NCBI RefSeq assembly: GCF_021246465.1
Contig: NZ_JAHRHK010000003.1
Span: 197,254-261,253 of the forward strand
Source: Nocardioides sp. R-C-SC26
Lineage (GTDB): Bacteria; Actinomycetota; Actinomycetes; Propionibacteriales; Nocardioidaceae
Direction: 5' to 3'
DNA: 64,000 nt
The notes under the pieces are model-generated. The model was not told the DNA's origin. It did no database searches and saw only the letters and a list, made by a program, of their open reading frames with translations. Positions 17,427 to 27,405 of the stretch are shown piece after piece; within the stretch, counting starts at the first letter, position 1; every line of letters begins with the position of its first letter. The position numbers were made by a program, and so were the translations under genes.

Positions 17427-17828
17427 ATGCGCGCGCGATCTCTGAGGCCGATCGATCACGCTGCCCTCGCCGTAGGCGGTATCCGGCTCGCATCCGGAAT
17501 CTCGTTCCTGGTCGCGCCGCTGCAGGCGAACCGGTGGTGGGGAGAGACCGAGGTCCCGACCGCCACCGGGCACCTCACGTTGCTGCGCTCGATGGGCTAT
17601 CGCGACGCCCTCATCGGCGGCCTGTTGGTCGGCTCGGCGCTGCGGGGTGCCGACACCCGCGGATGGTTCCTGGCCTCGGGAGGAGCCGATGCCGCCGATC
17701 TCCTCGGCGGATGGGCCGTGCACGACCAGATGACGGCGTCGCAACGCCACGTCGGCGTCGGGGGTGCGCTGGTCGGGATCGCCGTGGGCCTGTGGGGCGC
17801 GACCCGACGGCGTCCACGCGGGGAGTGA
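17427..17828 (+). CDS. hypothetical membrane-associated protein (133 aa)
   Basis: MRARSLRPIDHAALAVGGIRLASGISFLVAP, then GYRDALIGGLLVGSALRGADTRGWFLASGGADAADLLGGWAV and GGALVGIAVGLWGATRR: three weakly hydrophobic Gly/Ala-rich segments. No family is assigned. Start ATG 17427 follows TACGGT (17414-17419) by 7 nt, so it is probably leaderless. Divergent from the acyl-CoA ligase; the two predicted -10 hexamers are 34 bp apart. Confidence 0.7.
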   Translation: MRARSLRPIDHAALAVGGIRLASGISFLVAPLQANRWWGETEVPTATGHLTLLRSMGYRDALIGGLLVGSALRGADTRGWFLASGGADAADLLGGWAVHDQMTASQRHVGVGGALVGIAVGLWGATRRRPRGE

Positions 17829-17874
17829 GGCTGCGCGTCGACCGCATCCGCCGTCGAGCAGAGGCGGACGCCGA

Positions 17875-18291
17875 CTACCCCGCGAGGATCGCGGCGGCCG
17901 AGCGCAGGTCGACCCGGACGGCGTGCGGCGCGACGCGACCCAGCAGGTAGCCGACCGGGCCGTAGCCGCGCAGGGCCATCGTCGCGGTCACGTCGCACGA
18001 CGTCGCGTCGACGGGCTGGAAATGCAGGGTGAGGGTGGCGTCGATGCCGCGCCACGTGCCGCGTTCGGTCCAGCGGCGCGGGCGGTCTGCGTCGGTGAGC
18101 TCCATGCGCGGCCGGACGCCGGCGGAGGTGATGTCGGTCCAGCTCTGCCCGACGACGCCGTCCTCGCCGCGGACGTCCTCCACGCGGCGCAGGCTCGACT
18201 GCCAGGCAGCGCGGTTGGCCGGAGCGATCAGGTAGTCGTAGGCCTTCTCCGCTGTCACCGGGAAGCGCACGGTCGGGCGGGTGAGCGACAT
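17875..18291 (-). CDS. SRPBCC (START-like) family protein
   Basis: 138 residues with the START/polyketide-cyclase fold pattern: VRFPVTAEKAYDYLIAPANRAAWQSSLRRVEDV at the N-terminus, VGQSWTDIT, MELTDADRPRRWTERGTW and ATLTLHFQPVDATSCDVTATMALR. Such proteins bind hydrophobic ligands or lipids; the ligand is unknown. ATG 18291 is used; a GTG at 18300 overlaps the purC stop. The gene immediately follows purC and is probably cotranscribed. Confidence 0.8.
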   Translation of the reverse strand: MSLTRPTVRFPVTAEKAYDYLIAPANRAAWQSSLRRVEDVRGEDGVVGQSWTDITSAGVRPRMELTDADRPRRWTERGTWRGIDATLTLHFQPVDATSCDVTATMALRGYGPVGYLLGRVAPHAVRVDLRSAAAILAG

Positions 18292-18296
18292 CAGGG

Positions 18297-19196
<900 letters not shown>

Positions 19197-19417
19197 GGGG
19201 CCAGCCTAGTGACGGTCGTGTCCGGGCCCCGGAGGTCGGTCGGCCGCGGGGGCACGCTGACCGGCGCTCGGGCCGCTCGCCGGCCGTCGCGGGGGTCGTG
19301 TTCCTCACGCCGTCCTGAAGGGTCGCGGTCAGGCACAGGACCGACGGGACCGAGGCGTGCCGGGCCGCCCGCACCCCGCGCGTTCTGAGCCGTCCGCCGG
19401 GTGGCACAGTTTGGTGC

Positions 19418-20035
19418 ATGCCGGAGTCCGCCGAAGAGGTCTACGCCCGCATCACCGCCGCCGCCGGCCCCGACGGGCGCCTGCCGATGTCGGCCTACGG
19501 CGACTGGGACATCTTCCCGTGGGAGGTCGTCGACGGCGCCATCGCGCCGAAGGTGCTCCCACCACCGGCTGACGAGCCCGCCCGGTGGGGTGAGATCGCC
19601 GAGAAGCCCTGCGGCTCGTGTGCCGGCTTCGACCCCGCCACCGTCGTGTGGGAGGACGAGGTGTGGGTGCTGACCCACGGCGGCGCACCGTCGGGACTGC
19701 CGTTGGTCCTGCAGTTGCACCCTCGTGAGCACCTCGACATGGGCAGTCTGGACGACGAGCTCGCCTCGCAGCTGGGCCGGATCAGCAACCGCCTGGTGCG
19801 CATCATCGAGAACCTGCCGCACATCGCGCGGGTCCACGTCCAGCGCATCGGTGACGGCGGCTCGCACCTGCACGTGTGGTTCACCGCCCGCACCGCGCGG
19901 CTGACCAACGTGCTCGGCTCCGGCGCGATCGAGTGGGACGACATGATCCCGCCCGGCCCCGAGGATCTCTGGCGCGCCGACCTCAGCACCGTCGCCGCCA
20001 AGCTCGCGAACTGGGGTGGCGAAGCGCGAGCCTGA
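19418..20035 (+). CDS. HIT-like hypothetical protein
   Basis: 205 residues, soluble. The central block LVLQLHPREHLDMGSLDDELASQLGRISNRLVRIIENLPHIARVHVQRIGDGGSHLHVWFTAR resembles a HIT-superfamily fold with an HLHVWF strand near the expected catalytic histidines, and an upstream CGSC (PCGSCAG) may bind metal. The match to HIT is by pattern only. Start ATG 19418 lies 7 nt after CACAGT, a weak -10. Confidence 0.65.
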   Translation: MPESAEEVYARITAAAGPDGRLPMSAYGDWDIFPWEVVDGAIAPKVLPPPADEPARWGEIAEKPCGSCAGFDPATVVWEDEVWVLTHGGAPSGLPLVLQLHPREHLDMGSLDDELASQLGRISNRLVRIIENLPHIARVHVQRIGDGGSHLHVWFTARTARLTNVLGSGAIEWDDMIPPGPEDLWRADLSTVAAKLANWGGEARA

Positions 20036-20184
20036 TCCGGGCGATCCGGTGGCCCACCCGGCTGCACCGCACCGGTCACGGGTCGTGTGCCCGAGAACGG
20101 TCCCGACTCCGTCCTCAGGCCCACGACCCGGCCCTCGCGATCGACGCCGCTTCACGACCGCGAGGACGGTCCGGGGGCCGCTGG
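20036..20184. other. intergenic spacer without recognised features
   Basis: 149 bp between the converging genes 19418-20035 and 20185-21237. I see no clear promoter, repeat or terminator. Confidence 0.5.
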
Positions 20185-21237
20185 TCAGCAGACGCCCTGC
20201 GCGTACTCCCCGATCGGCTGCCCCGTCTGGGCCCGGCGAGAGATCTGCCAGATCACGCGCGGGTAGTCGCCCTCGCCGGCCATCTCCTGGAGGACCGGCC
20301 ACTGGCGACTGGTGCTGAGCACCTGCTGGGCCTGGGAGAGGGTCTCCGACGTACCTGATTCGCGCGCCGACTCGTAGGCCGCGATCCACTCGCACGCCAC
20401 CGTGCCGGCGACGTCCGCGCCGAGGTTGTAGCGCTCGACCTCGGTCGAGGTGATGGGCGCGGGCTCGGAACCGTCCGCCGGAGTCGGACGGACCGGGTTG
20501 GGCGCGGCGGCATCCGCGATGCCCTGGAGCATCTCGGCGACGACGTCGGCGCGCTCGGCGTCGGTGACGTACTCCTCGGGGAGCGAGGCCTGGAACTCCT
20601 CGGCGGTCGCCATCCTGAGCTGCCCGAGCAGCTCGGTGTAGGACCCGAGGTCCATGCCGCTGCCGCGCACCTCGAGGAAGAACCCGTCCTGGACGTCGCG
20701 GATCGTGGTGTGGTCGCGGGCGTCGTAGGACCACTGCAGCGCCGGCAGACCCGCCAACTCGGTGTCGGTCGCGGGGCCGATGTCGCTGCGGTCCTCGACG
20801 TAGCCGGTGTAGTCGCCGGCCTCACGCCAGTGCACCTCGAGGCTCTCCTGGCCACGTTCGTAGTCGATCTCGCCGCCGTCGGCGTCGTCGGCGACGCCGT
20901 TGAGCGTCCATCCCGACGCGTCGACGAGCACGGCGCGGTAGGCCACCCCCGTGGGCGCCGAGGGGGAGGGCGGCGTGGCGGCGACCTCGCCGTCGCGTCC
21001 TCCGTCGCCGTCTGGCCACCAGACCGGCGCCGTGGCGAGGGCGGCGACGACGGCGGCCGCGGCGAGCGGTACCAGCCACCGCGTGGCTCGGCGCGACGTC
21101 GCGTCCGCCTCGACGTCCGCACGACGGCCCGAACGGTCTGCGGAATCGGTGCTGTTCATGATCTCCTCCAGGAGTTCGGCCCGGGCCGAGCCGACGGGGA
21201 GGCGGGCGATCTCGTCGTCCGACCAGGGGTGGCCCAT
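20185..21237 (-). CDS. membrane-anchored partner of the adjacent sigma factor (putative anti-sigma or regulatory protein)
   Basis: 350 residues: a short cytosolic N-terminus (MGHPWSDDEIARLPVGSARAELLEEIM), a single transmembrane helix near residue 55-75 (RWLVPLAAAAVVAALATAPVWW), then a large extracytoplasmic domain containing repeated acidic stretches and ending in GEYAQGVC. No zinc-finger anti-sigma motif is present, so the anti-sigma role rests on context: the ATG overlaps the sigma-factor stop (TGATG) and a GGAAGGAG site lies inside the sigma gene end, so both are cotranslated. Confidence 0.7.
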   Translation of the reverse strand: MGHPWSDDEIARLPVGSARAELLEEIMNSTDSADRSGRRADVEADATSRRATRWLVPLAAAAVVAALATAPVWWPDGDGGRDGEVAATPPSPSAPTGVAYRAVLVDASGWTLNGVADDADGGEIDYERGQESLEVHWREAGDYTGYVEDRSDIGPATDTELAGLPALQWSYDARDHTTIRDVQDGFFLEVRGSGMDLGSYTELLGQLRMATAEEFQASLPEEYVTDAERADVVAEMLQGIADAAAPNPVRPTPADGSEPAPITSTEVERYNLGADVAGTVACEWIAAYESARESGTSETLSQAQQVLSTSRQWPVLQEMAGEGDYPRVIWQISRRAQTGQPIGEYAQGVC

Positions 21238-21809
21238 CACGACTCCTTCCGGACTGGGTGGGGCTGACGTGAGGAGAGATGTCCGCCCGACGGCGGATCG
21301 TTGCCGTCCGACTCGAGCAATGAACGCAACCGCGCCCTGGCTCGCGAGAGGCGGGGCCGGACGACGACCGTCGTCAACCCGAGCACCTCGGCGATCTCCC
21401 GCGGCTCCAGCTGCTCCCACAGGTGCAGCTCGAGCACCTCCTGGTCGCGGGCACTCAGCCGTCGCAGGGCCGCAGCGACGTCGAGCCGTCCGTCGGACTC
21501 CGCCGTGCGATCGGGGACGATCCGGACCAGCTCATGGCGCAACCGCGACCCGAGCGCGGCTCGTCGCAGACCGCCGCGACGCTGGTTGGCCAGCACCCGG
21601 CGGGCGACGCCGTAGAGCCACGGCCTGGCCTCGTGGCCCGGCGGCACGTGCGCCAACCGGCGCCACGCGACGAGGAAGGTGTCCGCGACGACGTCGGCGG
21701 CGTCCTCGGGGCGATCGGTGCGGCGCAGCGCGAAGCCGAGCACGGCGTCGAAGTGCTCGGCGTAGAGAACGCCGAAATCGCGCTCGCGGTCACCCGAGGA
21801 CGTCGTCAT
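21237..21809 (-). CDS. ECF-type RNA polymerase sigma factor
   Basis: 190 residues with sigma-70 region 2 (LYAEHFDAVLGFALRRTDRPEDAADVVADTFLVAWRRL, WLYGVARRVLANQRR) and region 4 (LRRLSARDQEVLELHLWEQLEPREIAEVLGLTTVVVRPRLSRARARLRSLL). It is expected to direct RNA polymerase to a dedicated regulon. ATG 21809 has CATGAT 6 nt upstream. It is translationally coupled to the transmembrane gene that follows. Confidence 0.9.
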   Translation of the reverse strand: MTTSSGDRERDFGVLYAEHFDAVLGFALRRTDRPEDAADVVADTFLVAWRRLAHVPPGHEARPWLYGVARRVLANQRRGGLRRAALGSRLRHELVRIVPDRTAESDGRLDVAAALRRLSARDQEVLELHLWEQLEPREIAEVLGLTTVVVRPRLSRARARLRSLLESDGNDPPSGGHLSSRQPHPVRKES

Positions 21810-21847
21810 GCCCTGATCATGTCCGGCTCCGGGCCGGCCGTTGCAGG

Positions 21848-21922
21848 TTGACCCGTCTTTACCTGAAGACGGGTCAACGCAGCCGGGGCGGGTGACCCGT
21901 CTTCAGGTAAAGACGGGTCAAC
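21848..21922. repeat. paired palindrome (BIME-like) element, copy 2
   Basis: Palindrome 1 (21848-21877) has exactly the arms TTGACCCGTCTT / AAGACGGGTCAA around TACCTG. Palindrome 2 (21892-21922) is the inverse unit (loop CAGGTA). The arrangement matches 8348-8422. It lies between sigma factor and purB, both on the minus strand, just downstream of the purB stop, where it may terminate purB. Confidence 0.8.
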
Positions 21923-21930
21923 GCGCAGGG

Positions 21931-23349
21931 CTACAGGATGGCGCCGGGGGTGTAGGTGGCGGCGTCGGGGTGGCGCGCGGCGAGAGCCTCGACCGCCCGG
22001 ACGACGGCCTGCGTCTGGGCCAGTGCCGCCCCCGTGAACGTGATCGGCTCCGCAACGAGCGCATCCAGCTGCGCCTGCGTGAGGCCGAGCCGTTCGTCGG
22101 CGGCGAGCTTGGCGAAGACGTCGTTCTCCGCCTGACCCTGGCGCACCGCCAGCGCGGTACCGACCGCCGCCTCCTTGATCGCCTCGTGGGCGCTCTCGCG
22201 GCCGACGCCGTTGCGCACGGCGCTCATCAGCACCTTGGTCGTCGCCAGGTAGGGCAGGTAGCGGTCGAGCTCACGCTGGATCACCGCAGGGAAGGCGCCG
22301 AACTCGTCGAGCACGGTGAGGAAGGTCTGGAAGAGCCCGTCGGAGGCGAAGAACGCATCCGGCAGAGCCACCCGGCGGACGACGGAGCAGGAGACGTCGC
22401 CCTCGTTCCACTGGTCGCCGGCGAGCTCCCCGACCATCGAGAGGTAGCCGCGAGTGACGACGGCGAGGCCGTTCACCCGCTCGCAGGAGCGGGTGTTCAT
22501 CTTGTGCGGCATCGCCGAGGAGCCGACCTGACCCTCCTTGAAACCCTCCGTGACGATCTCGTTGCCGGCCATGAGCCGGATCGTGGTGGCCAGGTTCGAC
22601 GGCGCGGCGACGAGTTGCACGACGGCCGCGAGTACGTCGAAGTCGAGGCTGCGCGGGTACACCTGACCGACGCTGGTGAGCACCCGCTCGAAGCCGAGGT
22701 GCCCGGCGACCCGCTGCTCCAGCGTCGCGAGCTTGTCGGCGTCGCCGTCGAGGAGGTCGAGCATGTCCTGCGCGGTACCCATCGGGCCCTTGATCCCACG
22801 CAGGGGGTAGCGGGCGAGCAGCTCCTCGATGCGCTCGACGCCGATCAGCAGCTCGTCGGCGGCGGTGGCGAAGCGCTTGCCCAGCGTGGTGGCCTGGGCC
22901 GCGACGTTGTGGCTGCGACCGGCCATCACCGTGGTCTCGTGCTCGGTGGCCAGCCGGGCCAGACGGGCCAGCGTCGCGACGGCGCGGTCCCGCAGCAGCT
23001 CGAGCGACTGCTTGACCTGCAGCTGCTCGACATTCTCGGTGAGGTCGCGGCTGGTCATCCCCTTGTGGATGTGCTCGTGCCCCGCGAGTGCGCAGAACTC
23101 CTCGATGCGGGCCTTGACGTCGTGACGCGTGATCCGCTCGCGGTCGGCGATGGAGGCGAGATCGACCTGGTCGACGACGGCCTCGTAGGCCTCCACGACG
23201 CCGTCGGGGATGTCGATCCCGAGGTCACGCTGGCCTTTCATGACCGCGATCCAGAGCTGTCGCTCCAGCACGATCTTGTGCTCGGCCGACCAGATCTGGG
23301 CGAGATCGGCGCCGGCGTAGCGGGTGGCCAGGACGTTCGGGACGGTCAC
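21931..23349 (-). CDS. purB: adenylosuccinate lyase
   Basis: PurB (472 aa) removes fumarate from SAICAR and from adenylosuccinate. Fumarase/aspartase-superfamily signatures: HIHKGMTSRDLTEN, MAGRSHNVAAQATTLGKRFA and the catalytic loop GSSAMPHKMNTRSCERVNGLA. Start GTG 23349 (VTVPNVLATRYAG) is chosen because it begins at the conserved N-terminus; a GAGAAT hexamer lies 8 nt upstream. An in-frame GTG at 23367 would add six residues. Confidence 0.96.
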   Translation of the reverse strand: MTVPNVLATRYAGADLAQIWSAEHKIVLERQLWIAVMKGQRDLGIDIPDGVVEAYEAVVDQVDLASIADRERITRHDVKARIEEFCALAGHEHIHKGMTSRDLTENVEQLQVKQSLELLRDRAVATLARLARLATEHETTVMAGRSHNVAAQATTLGKRFATAADELLIGVERIEELLARYPLRGIKGPMGTAQDMLDLLDGDADKLATLEQRVAGHLGFERVLTSVGQVYPRSLDFDVLAAVVQLVAAPSNLATTIRLMAGNEIVTEGFKEGQVGSSAMPHKMNTRSCERVNGLAVVTRGYLSMVGELAGDQWNEGDVSCSVVRRVALPDAFFASDGLFQTFLTVLDEFGAFPAVIQRELDRYLPYLATTKVLMSAVRNGVGRESAHEAIKEAAVGTALAVRQGQAENDVFAKLAADERLGLTQAQLDALVAEPITFTGAALAQTQAVVRAVEALAARHPDAATYTPGAIL

Positions 23350-23362
23350 GAGCGCCCATTCT

Positions 23363-23623
23363 CCCACCCCCGCGAGTGAGCGTGCGAACTCGCGGACCAG
23401 GGGTGGGAGGTTGAGGAGGCCCGGCGACTGAGGAACGAAGTCGCCAGGACGTCTCGAAACCCACCCCCGCGAGTGAGCGTGCGAACTCGCGGACCAGGGG
23501 TGGGAGGTTGAGGAAGCCCGGCGACTGAGGAACGAAGTCGCCAGGACGTCTCGAAACCCACCCCCGCGAGTGAGCTTGCGAACCCGCGGACCAGGAGTGG
23601 GACGCCGAGGAGGCCCGGTGAGC
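23363..23623. repeat. 97-bp tandem repeat, 2.7 units, of REP-like hairpins
   Basis: Units begin at 23363, 23460 and 23557 (period 97). Each contains a first hairpin with stem CGCGAGT/ACTCGCG and a REP-like hairpin GGTTGAGGA...GGCGACT-GAGGAACGA-AGTCGCC...CGTCTCGAAACC. The third unit is truncated and diverged. It fills the gap between the purB start and the purD stop. Confidence 0.85.
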
Positions 23624-23626
23624 GCC

Positions 23627-24919
23627 TCAGAGCATCGAGGCGCCCTCGACGACGCCGAGGGGCTCGGCCGCGATGTCGCTGCGGCGCTGGAGACCGTCGA
23701 AGGAGATCAGGTCGGCGGCGGCGTAGGCGCGCGACCGCGCGTCGGCGACGTCGTAGCCCACGGCGCGCACGGCCAGCACGCGGCCGCCGGCGGTGACCAG
23801 ATGACGGTGACCGGGGTCGCCCTCCTCGGGCGCGGCGACGATCGCCGTGCCGGCGTGGATCACGTCCACGTCGTTGACGCCGTCGGCGTTGCCCGCCCCA
23901 CGGATCACGTCCCCCTTCGAGGACGACTCGGGATACCCGGCCGAGGCCAGGACGACGCTGACCGCGGCACCGTCGCGGAAGACCGGTGCTGCCACGGACG
24001 AGAGCCGCCCCCGCGCGGCGGCGAGCAGCAACTCGCCCAACGAGGAGTCGAGCAGGGCCAGCACCGGCTGGATGTCGGGGTCTCCGAAGCGCACGTTGAA
24101 CTCGATGACACGGGGCCCGGCCGCGGTGAGCGCGAGCCCGACGTAGAGGCATCCCACGAACGGCGACCCGCGGTCGGCCATCTCGGCCAGGGTGGGCCGC
24201 ACGACGTCGGCGAGTACCCGCTCGGCGAGGTCGGACGGCGCCCACGTCAGCGGGCTGTACGACCCCATCCCGCCGGTGTTCGGGCCCAGACCGCCGTCGA
24301 AGATCCGCTTGAAGTCCTGCGCGGGCTGTAGTGCGTACGCCGTCGTCCCGTCGCAGACGGCGAACAGCGAGCACTCCGGACCGTCGAGGAACTCCTCGAT
24401 CACCACCCGGTCGCATCCGGCCGCATGCGCCAGAGCCTCGGCACGATCGCGCGTCACCACGACGCCCTTGCCGGCCGCGAGCGCATCGTCCTTCACCACG
24501 TAGGGGGCGCCGAACGCATCCAGGGCCGCCTCGACCTCGGCGGACGTCGTACACGTGCGGGAACCCGCCGTGGGAACGCCGGCGACGGCCATGACCTCCT
24601 TGGCGAAGGCCTTGGAACCCTCCAGCATCGCGGCGGCCTGCGACGGACCGAACACCGCGATGCCGCGGGCTCGGATCGGATCGGCGACACCCGCCACGAG
24701 AGGTGCCTCCGGGCCCACCACCACCAGGTCGACGTCGAGCGACTCCGCGAGGTCGGCCACCGCCGCACCGTCGCCGGGGTCGACCTCGTGCACCGTGGCG
24801 ATCGCACCGATCCCGGGATTGCCGGGCGCCGCGTGCACCTCGCTCACCGCGGGATCGCGGGAGAGCGCGAGAGCCAGGGCGTGCTCGCGCCCGCCGGTTC
24901 CGATCACGAGGGTCTTCAC
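23627..24919 (-). CDS. purD: phosphoribosylamine--glycine ligase
   Basis: PurD (430 aa), an ATP-grasp enzyme making GAR. Motifs: N-terminal KTLVIGTGGREHALA, HAAPGNPGI, VVVGPEAPLVAGVAD, the ATP-grasp loop KDDALAAGKGV, EEFLDGPECSLF, PNTGGMGSYSP and EFNVRFGDPDIQPVL. GTG 24919 has TACGAT 6 nt upstream, so it is predicted leaderless. The stop lies 4 bp past the tandem repeat. Confidence 0.97.
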   Translation of the reverse strand: MKTLVIGTGGREHALALALSRDPAVSEVHAAPGNPGIGAIATVHEVDPGDGAAVADLAESLDVDLVVVGPEAPLVAGVADPIRARGIAVFGPSQAAAMLEGSKAFAKEVMAVAGVPTAGSRTCTTSAEVEAALDAFGAPYVVKDDALAAGKGVVVTRDRAEALAHAAGCDRVVIEEFLDGPECSLFAVCDGTTAYALQPAQDFKRIFDGGLGPNTGGMGSYSPLTWAPSDLAERVLADVVRPTLAEMADRGSPFVGCLYVGLALTAAGPRVIEFNVRFGDPDIQPVLALLDSSLGELLLAAARGRLSSVAAPVFRDGAAVSVVLASAGYPESSSKGDVIRGAGNADGVNDVDVIHAGTAIVAAPEEGDPGHRHLVTAGGRVLAVRAVGYDVADARSRAYAAADLISFDGLQRRSDIAAEPLGVVEGASML

Positions 24920-25002
24920 GGCAGCATCGTAGAGATCGAGCGGGGCGCAATCGCCCGCGGGCGTTGCGATTCATCCCGCGGGCACGGGGAAGGATGCGGC
25001 CC

Positions 25003-27237
25003 GTGGCAACTGCACTTCCTCGGGTCGGCGACATCGTCGGCGACTTCCGTCTTCTCGCGCCGCTGGGCCACGGCGGCACCGGCGTGGTCTTCTTGGCCGC
25101 CTCGACGCTCGACCAGTCCCACGCCGCGGTGAAGCTCCTGCCCGTGGCCCACCCGCACGCCGGCGAGGCCCAGACGCTCGGCGCGTTCGACTCGCCCCAC
25201 ATCGTGCCGTTGCTGGCGCATGGCACCACGCGCATCGGCGGCACCGACTACACCTACGTCGCGACGGCGCACGTCGCCGGCGGCGACCTGGGTGCGCTCA
25301 TCCATGCGCGCGGTCCCATGCCGGCGCGGCTGGCCGTCGACGTGTGCGTGCAGGTCGCCTCCGCGCTCGCCCTGGCCCACGACGCCGGCGTGGTGCACCG
25401 CGATGTCAAGCCCACCAACGTCCTCCTGGAGGACGCCGACGCGACCACGCCCCACGCCTACCTGTGCGACTTCGGTCTGGCGCACCGCATCGGCCAGGTC
25501 CCGGCCGGCCACCAGACCGCCATCGTCGGCACGTGGAGCTACCTGGCGCCCGAGCTCGACGGCGGGGCCGCCGGCACCCCGGCGTCCGACGTGTACGCAC
25601 TGGGCTGCCTGCTGTGGGCCTGCCTGAGTGGTGCGCCGCCGTACCGCGGCACCGACGCGCAGATCTCCGAGGGCCATCGCACCGGCCGGGTACCTCAGCT
25701 GCTCGGCGGCGACGAGTTCACGGCACGGGTCAACCAGGTGCTCCAACGCTCGCTCGCCAAGGACCCCGCCGGGCGGTACCCCGACGCCGGCGCCCTGCTC
25801 GCCGATCTGGCCGACGCCGCCGCGGTGCCCTCGGCGCCCGCCGTCGCGAACCTCCCGGCCGAGGTGCCGAACTCCGAACCTGCGTCGACGCCGACACCGG
25901 AGACGACCTCGCCACCCGCTTCTCGCGCACCGCTCGCGCCCACCGCCAGCGCAGAGGTGCCGCCCGCTGAACGCTCCCGACCTCGGGAGTGGCCTTCCCG
26001 AGGCGTCCCCACGCTCGCCGTCGCCCTCGCCACGGCGCTGGCGCTGCTCGTCGTCGCGCTGATCGCATGGTGGGCGTTCGCCGGCGACGACGACCCGAAG
26101 GCTCCTGCGTCGCCGACCGCCGGGAGCGGGGAGGCTCCTGCGTCGCCGACCGAGACGCCGACCGACCCGGCCCCCGCGCCCACCGGCGTCACCGGCGACC
26201 TCGACGGCGACGGACTCGGTGACGTGAGCGTCGACCACGGCCGGGTGCTGCGCCGAGGCGGTGCCGAGCGCGAGATCGTGGAGAGCACGACCTGGCTCTC
26301 CACCGGGCGATCGCTGGCCGCACCCAGCACGGCGATGCTCGACGACGACGCCGACACCTACGTCCAGCGCGTGGCGGGCCACTTCGACGACGACGGAGCG
26401 CTCGACGTCCTCGAGGTGCGAACGCCGTCCGACCGGAGCGCGATCCAGGTGCGCGGCACCCTCAGCTCAGGCGCCTCGTTGAGCGCCACCCTGGCGCACC
26501 CGGGGAGACGCAACCTGTTCGCCCACGTCGTCGACTCCGACGGCGACGGTCGCGACGATCTGGCCTTCACCTCGCTCGCCGCGTTCGACACCGGCGGCAT
26601 CCAGGTGCTGGTCGCGCGCTTCGACGGCGCGGAGTTCGCACCGCTGCGCGAGGCGGCGTCGTGGCCCCCCAACGCCGATCGCACCACGCTCGGCTCCGGC
26701 GACGTCGACGGCGACGGCCGCGACGACGTCGTCACGCTGCAGCACCTCGACGACCCGGGCAGCCGCGGACGGCAGATCTCCTCGCGTCTGGCCGTGCACT
26801 CCTTCGACGACGACGGCACGCTGAGTCGTCGTGTCAGCCGACCGATCATCACGGCGGCTACTCCCCCGCTGCGCCTGGCCGACGTCGATGGCGACGGCCG
26901 CGAGGAGATCGTCGTCGTGGACGCTCTCGCCGACGACCGTCTCCGACTCGGCGTGATCGACCTCGACGCCGGCACCCTCAAGCGGCCCGTGTGGACCGAC
27001 GGCCTCGCGGTCTCGGCGCAGGTCGAGCCGGCCGTCGGGGTGTCCGACGTCGACGGCGACGGGCGCGACGACATCGTGATCGTCGGACCGACGAGCTCGC
27101 TCGCCGAGGGCAGCGTGCGGGTCGCGTTCGCACGCGGCGACGGCTTCCGGACCCGCGACGTCGGCGCGTGGGGCACGCGCTTCAACCGGTACGGCAACAC
27201 CGATCGACTGGAGTACGTCGGCAACAGCCGCCTCTGA
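25003..27237 (+). CDS. transmembrane Ser/Thr protein kinase with extracellular FG-GAP/VCBS repeats
   Basis: 744 residues. The kinase domain (about 1-285) has Gly-rich loop GHGGTG (22-27), VAIK-type Lys44, HRDVKPTNVLL (132-142), DFG (156-158) and GTWSYLAPE, so it should be active. A Pro/Ala/Thr-rich juxtamembrane region leads to one transmembrane helix near residue 340-360 (TLAVALATALALLVVALIAWW). The exterior carries five DxDGDGxxD calcium-binding-type loops (GDLDGDGLGD, VDSDGDGRDD, GDVDGDGRDD, ADVDGDGREE, SDVDGDGRDD), typical of FG-GAP/VCBS beta-propellers. GTG 25003 is chosen since GGGGAAGG lies 9 nt upstream; ATG 24994 would be directly on the Shine-Dalgarno. Confidence 0.88.
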   Translation: MATALPRVGDIVGDFRLLAPLGHGGTGVVFLAASTLDQSHAAVKLLPVAHPHAGEAQTLGAFDSPHIVPLLAHGTTRIGGTDYTYVATAHVAGGDLGALIHARGPMPARLAVDVCVQVASALALAHDAGVVHRDVKPTNVLLEDADATTPHAYLCDFGLAHRIGQVPAGHQTAIVGTWSYLAPELDGGAAGTPASDVYALGCLLWACLSGAPPYRGTDAQISEGHRTGRVPQLLGGDEFTARVNQVLQRSLAKDPAGRYPDAGALLADLADAAAVPSAPAVANLPAEVPNSEPASTPTPETTSPPASRAPLAPTASAEVPPAERSRPREWPSRGVPTLAVALATALALLVVALIAWWAFAGDDDPKAPASPTAGSGEAPASPTETPTDPAPAPTGVTGDLDGDGLGDVSVDHGRVLRRGGAEREIVESTTWLSTGRSLAAPSTAMLDDDADTYVQRVAGHFDDDGALDVLEVRTPSDRSAIQVRGTLSSGASLSATLAHPGRRNLFAHVVDSDGDGRDDLAFTSLAAFDTGGIQVLVARFDGAEFAPLREAASWPPNADRTTLGSGDVDGDGRDDVVTLQHLDDPGSRGRQISSRLAVHSFDDDGTLSRRVSRPIITAATPPLRLADVDGDGREEIVVVDALADDRLRLGVIDLDAGTLKRPVWTDGLAVSAQVEPAVGVSDVDGDGRDDIVIVGPTSSLAEGSVRVAFARGDGFRTRDVGAWGTRFNRYGNTDRLEYVGNSRL

Positions 27238-27239
27238 CG

Positions 27240-27385
27240 ACGGTGGTCGAGGAGCGAGCGCAGCAGGCGTCAGCCGGTGGTTGAGGAGCGAGCGCCAGCG
27301 AGCGTCTCGAAACCCCGCCCGACGACAGACCGCCGCCCCTCGCCAGGTCTCGAGACGGTCGCAGAGCGACCTCCTCGACCACCGG
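27240..27385. repeat. REP-like repeat cluster (three copies)
   Basis: A partial copy (27240-27272), a full direct copy at 27274-27314 (CCGGTGGTTGAGGAGCGAGC ... GCGTCTCGAAACC) and an inverted copy at 27346-27385 (GGTCTCGAGACGG ... CCTCGACCACCGG, stem GGTCGC/GCGACC). They separate the converging kinase and purA genes. Confidence 0.8.
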
Positions 27386-27405
27386 GATGGTCGGGACTCG
27401 CTACC

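Noticed and set aside
23363..23623. CRISPR-like array
   Set aside because: The units are contiguous 97-bp tandem repeats without unique spacers, and no cas genes are in the window.
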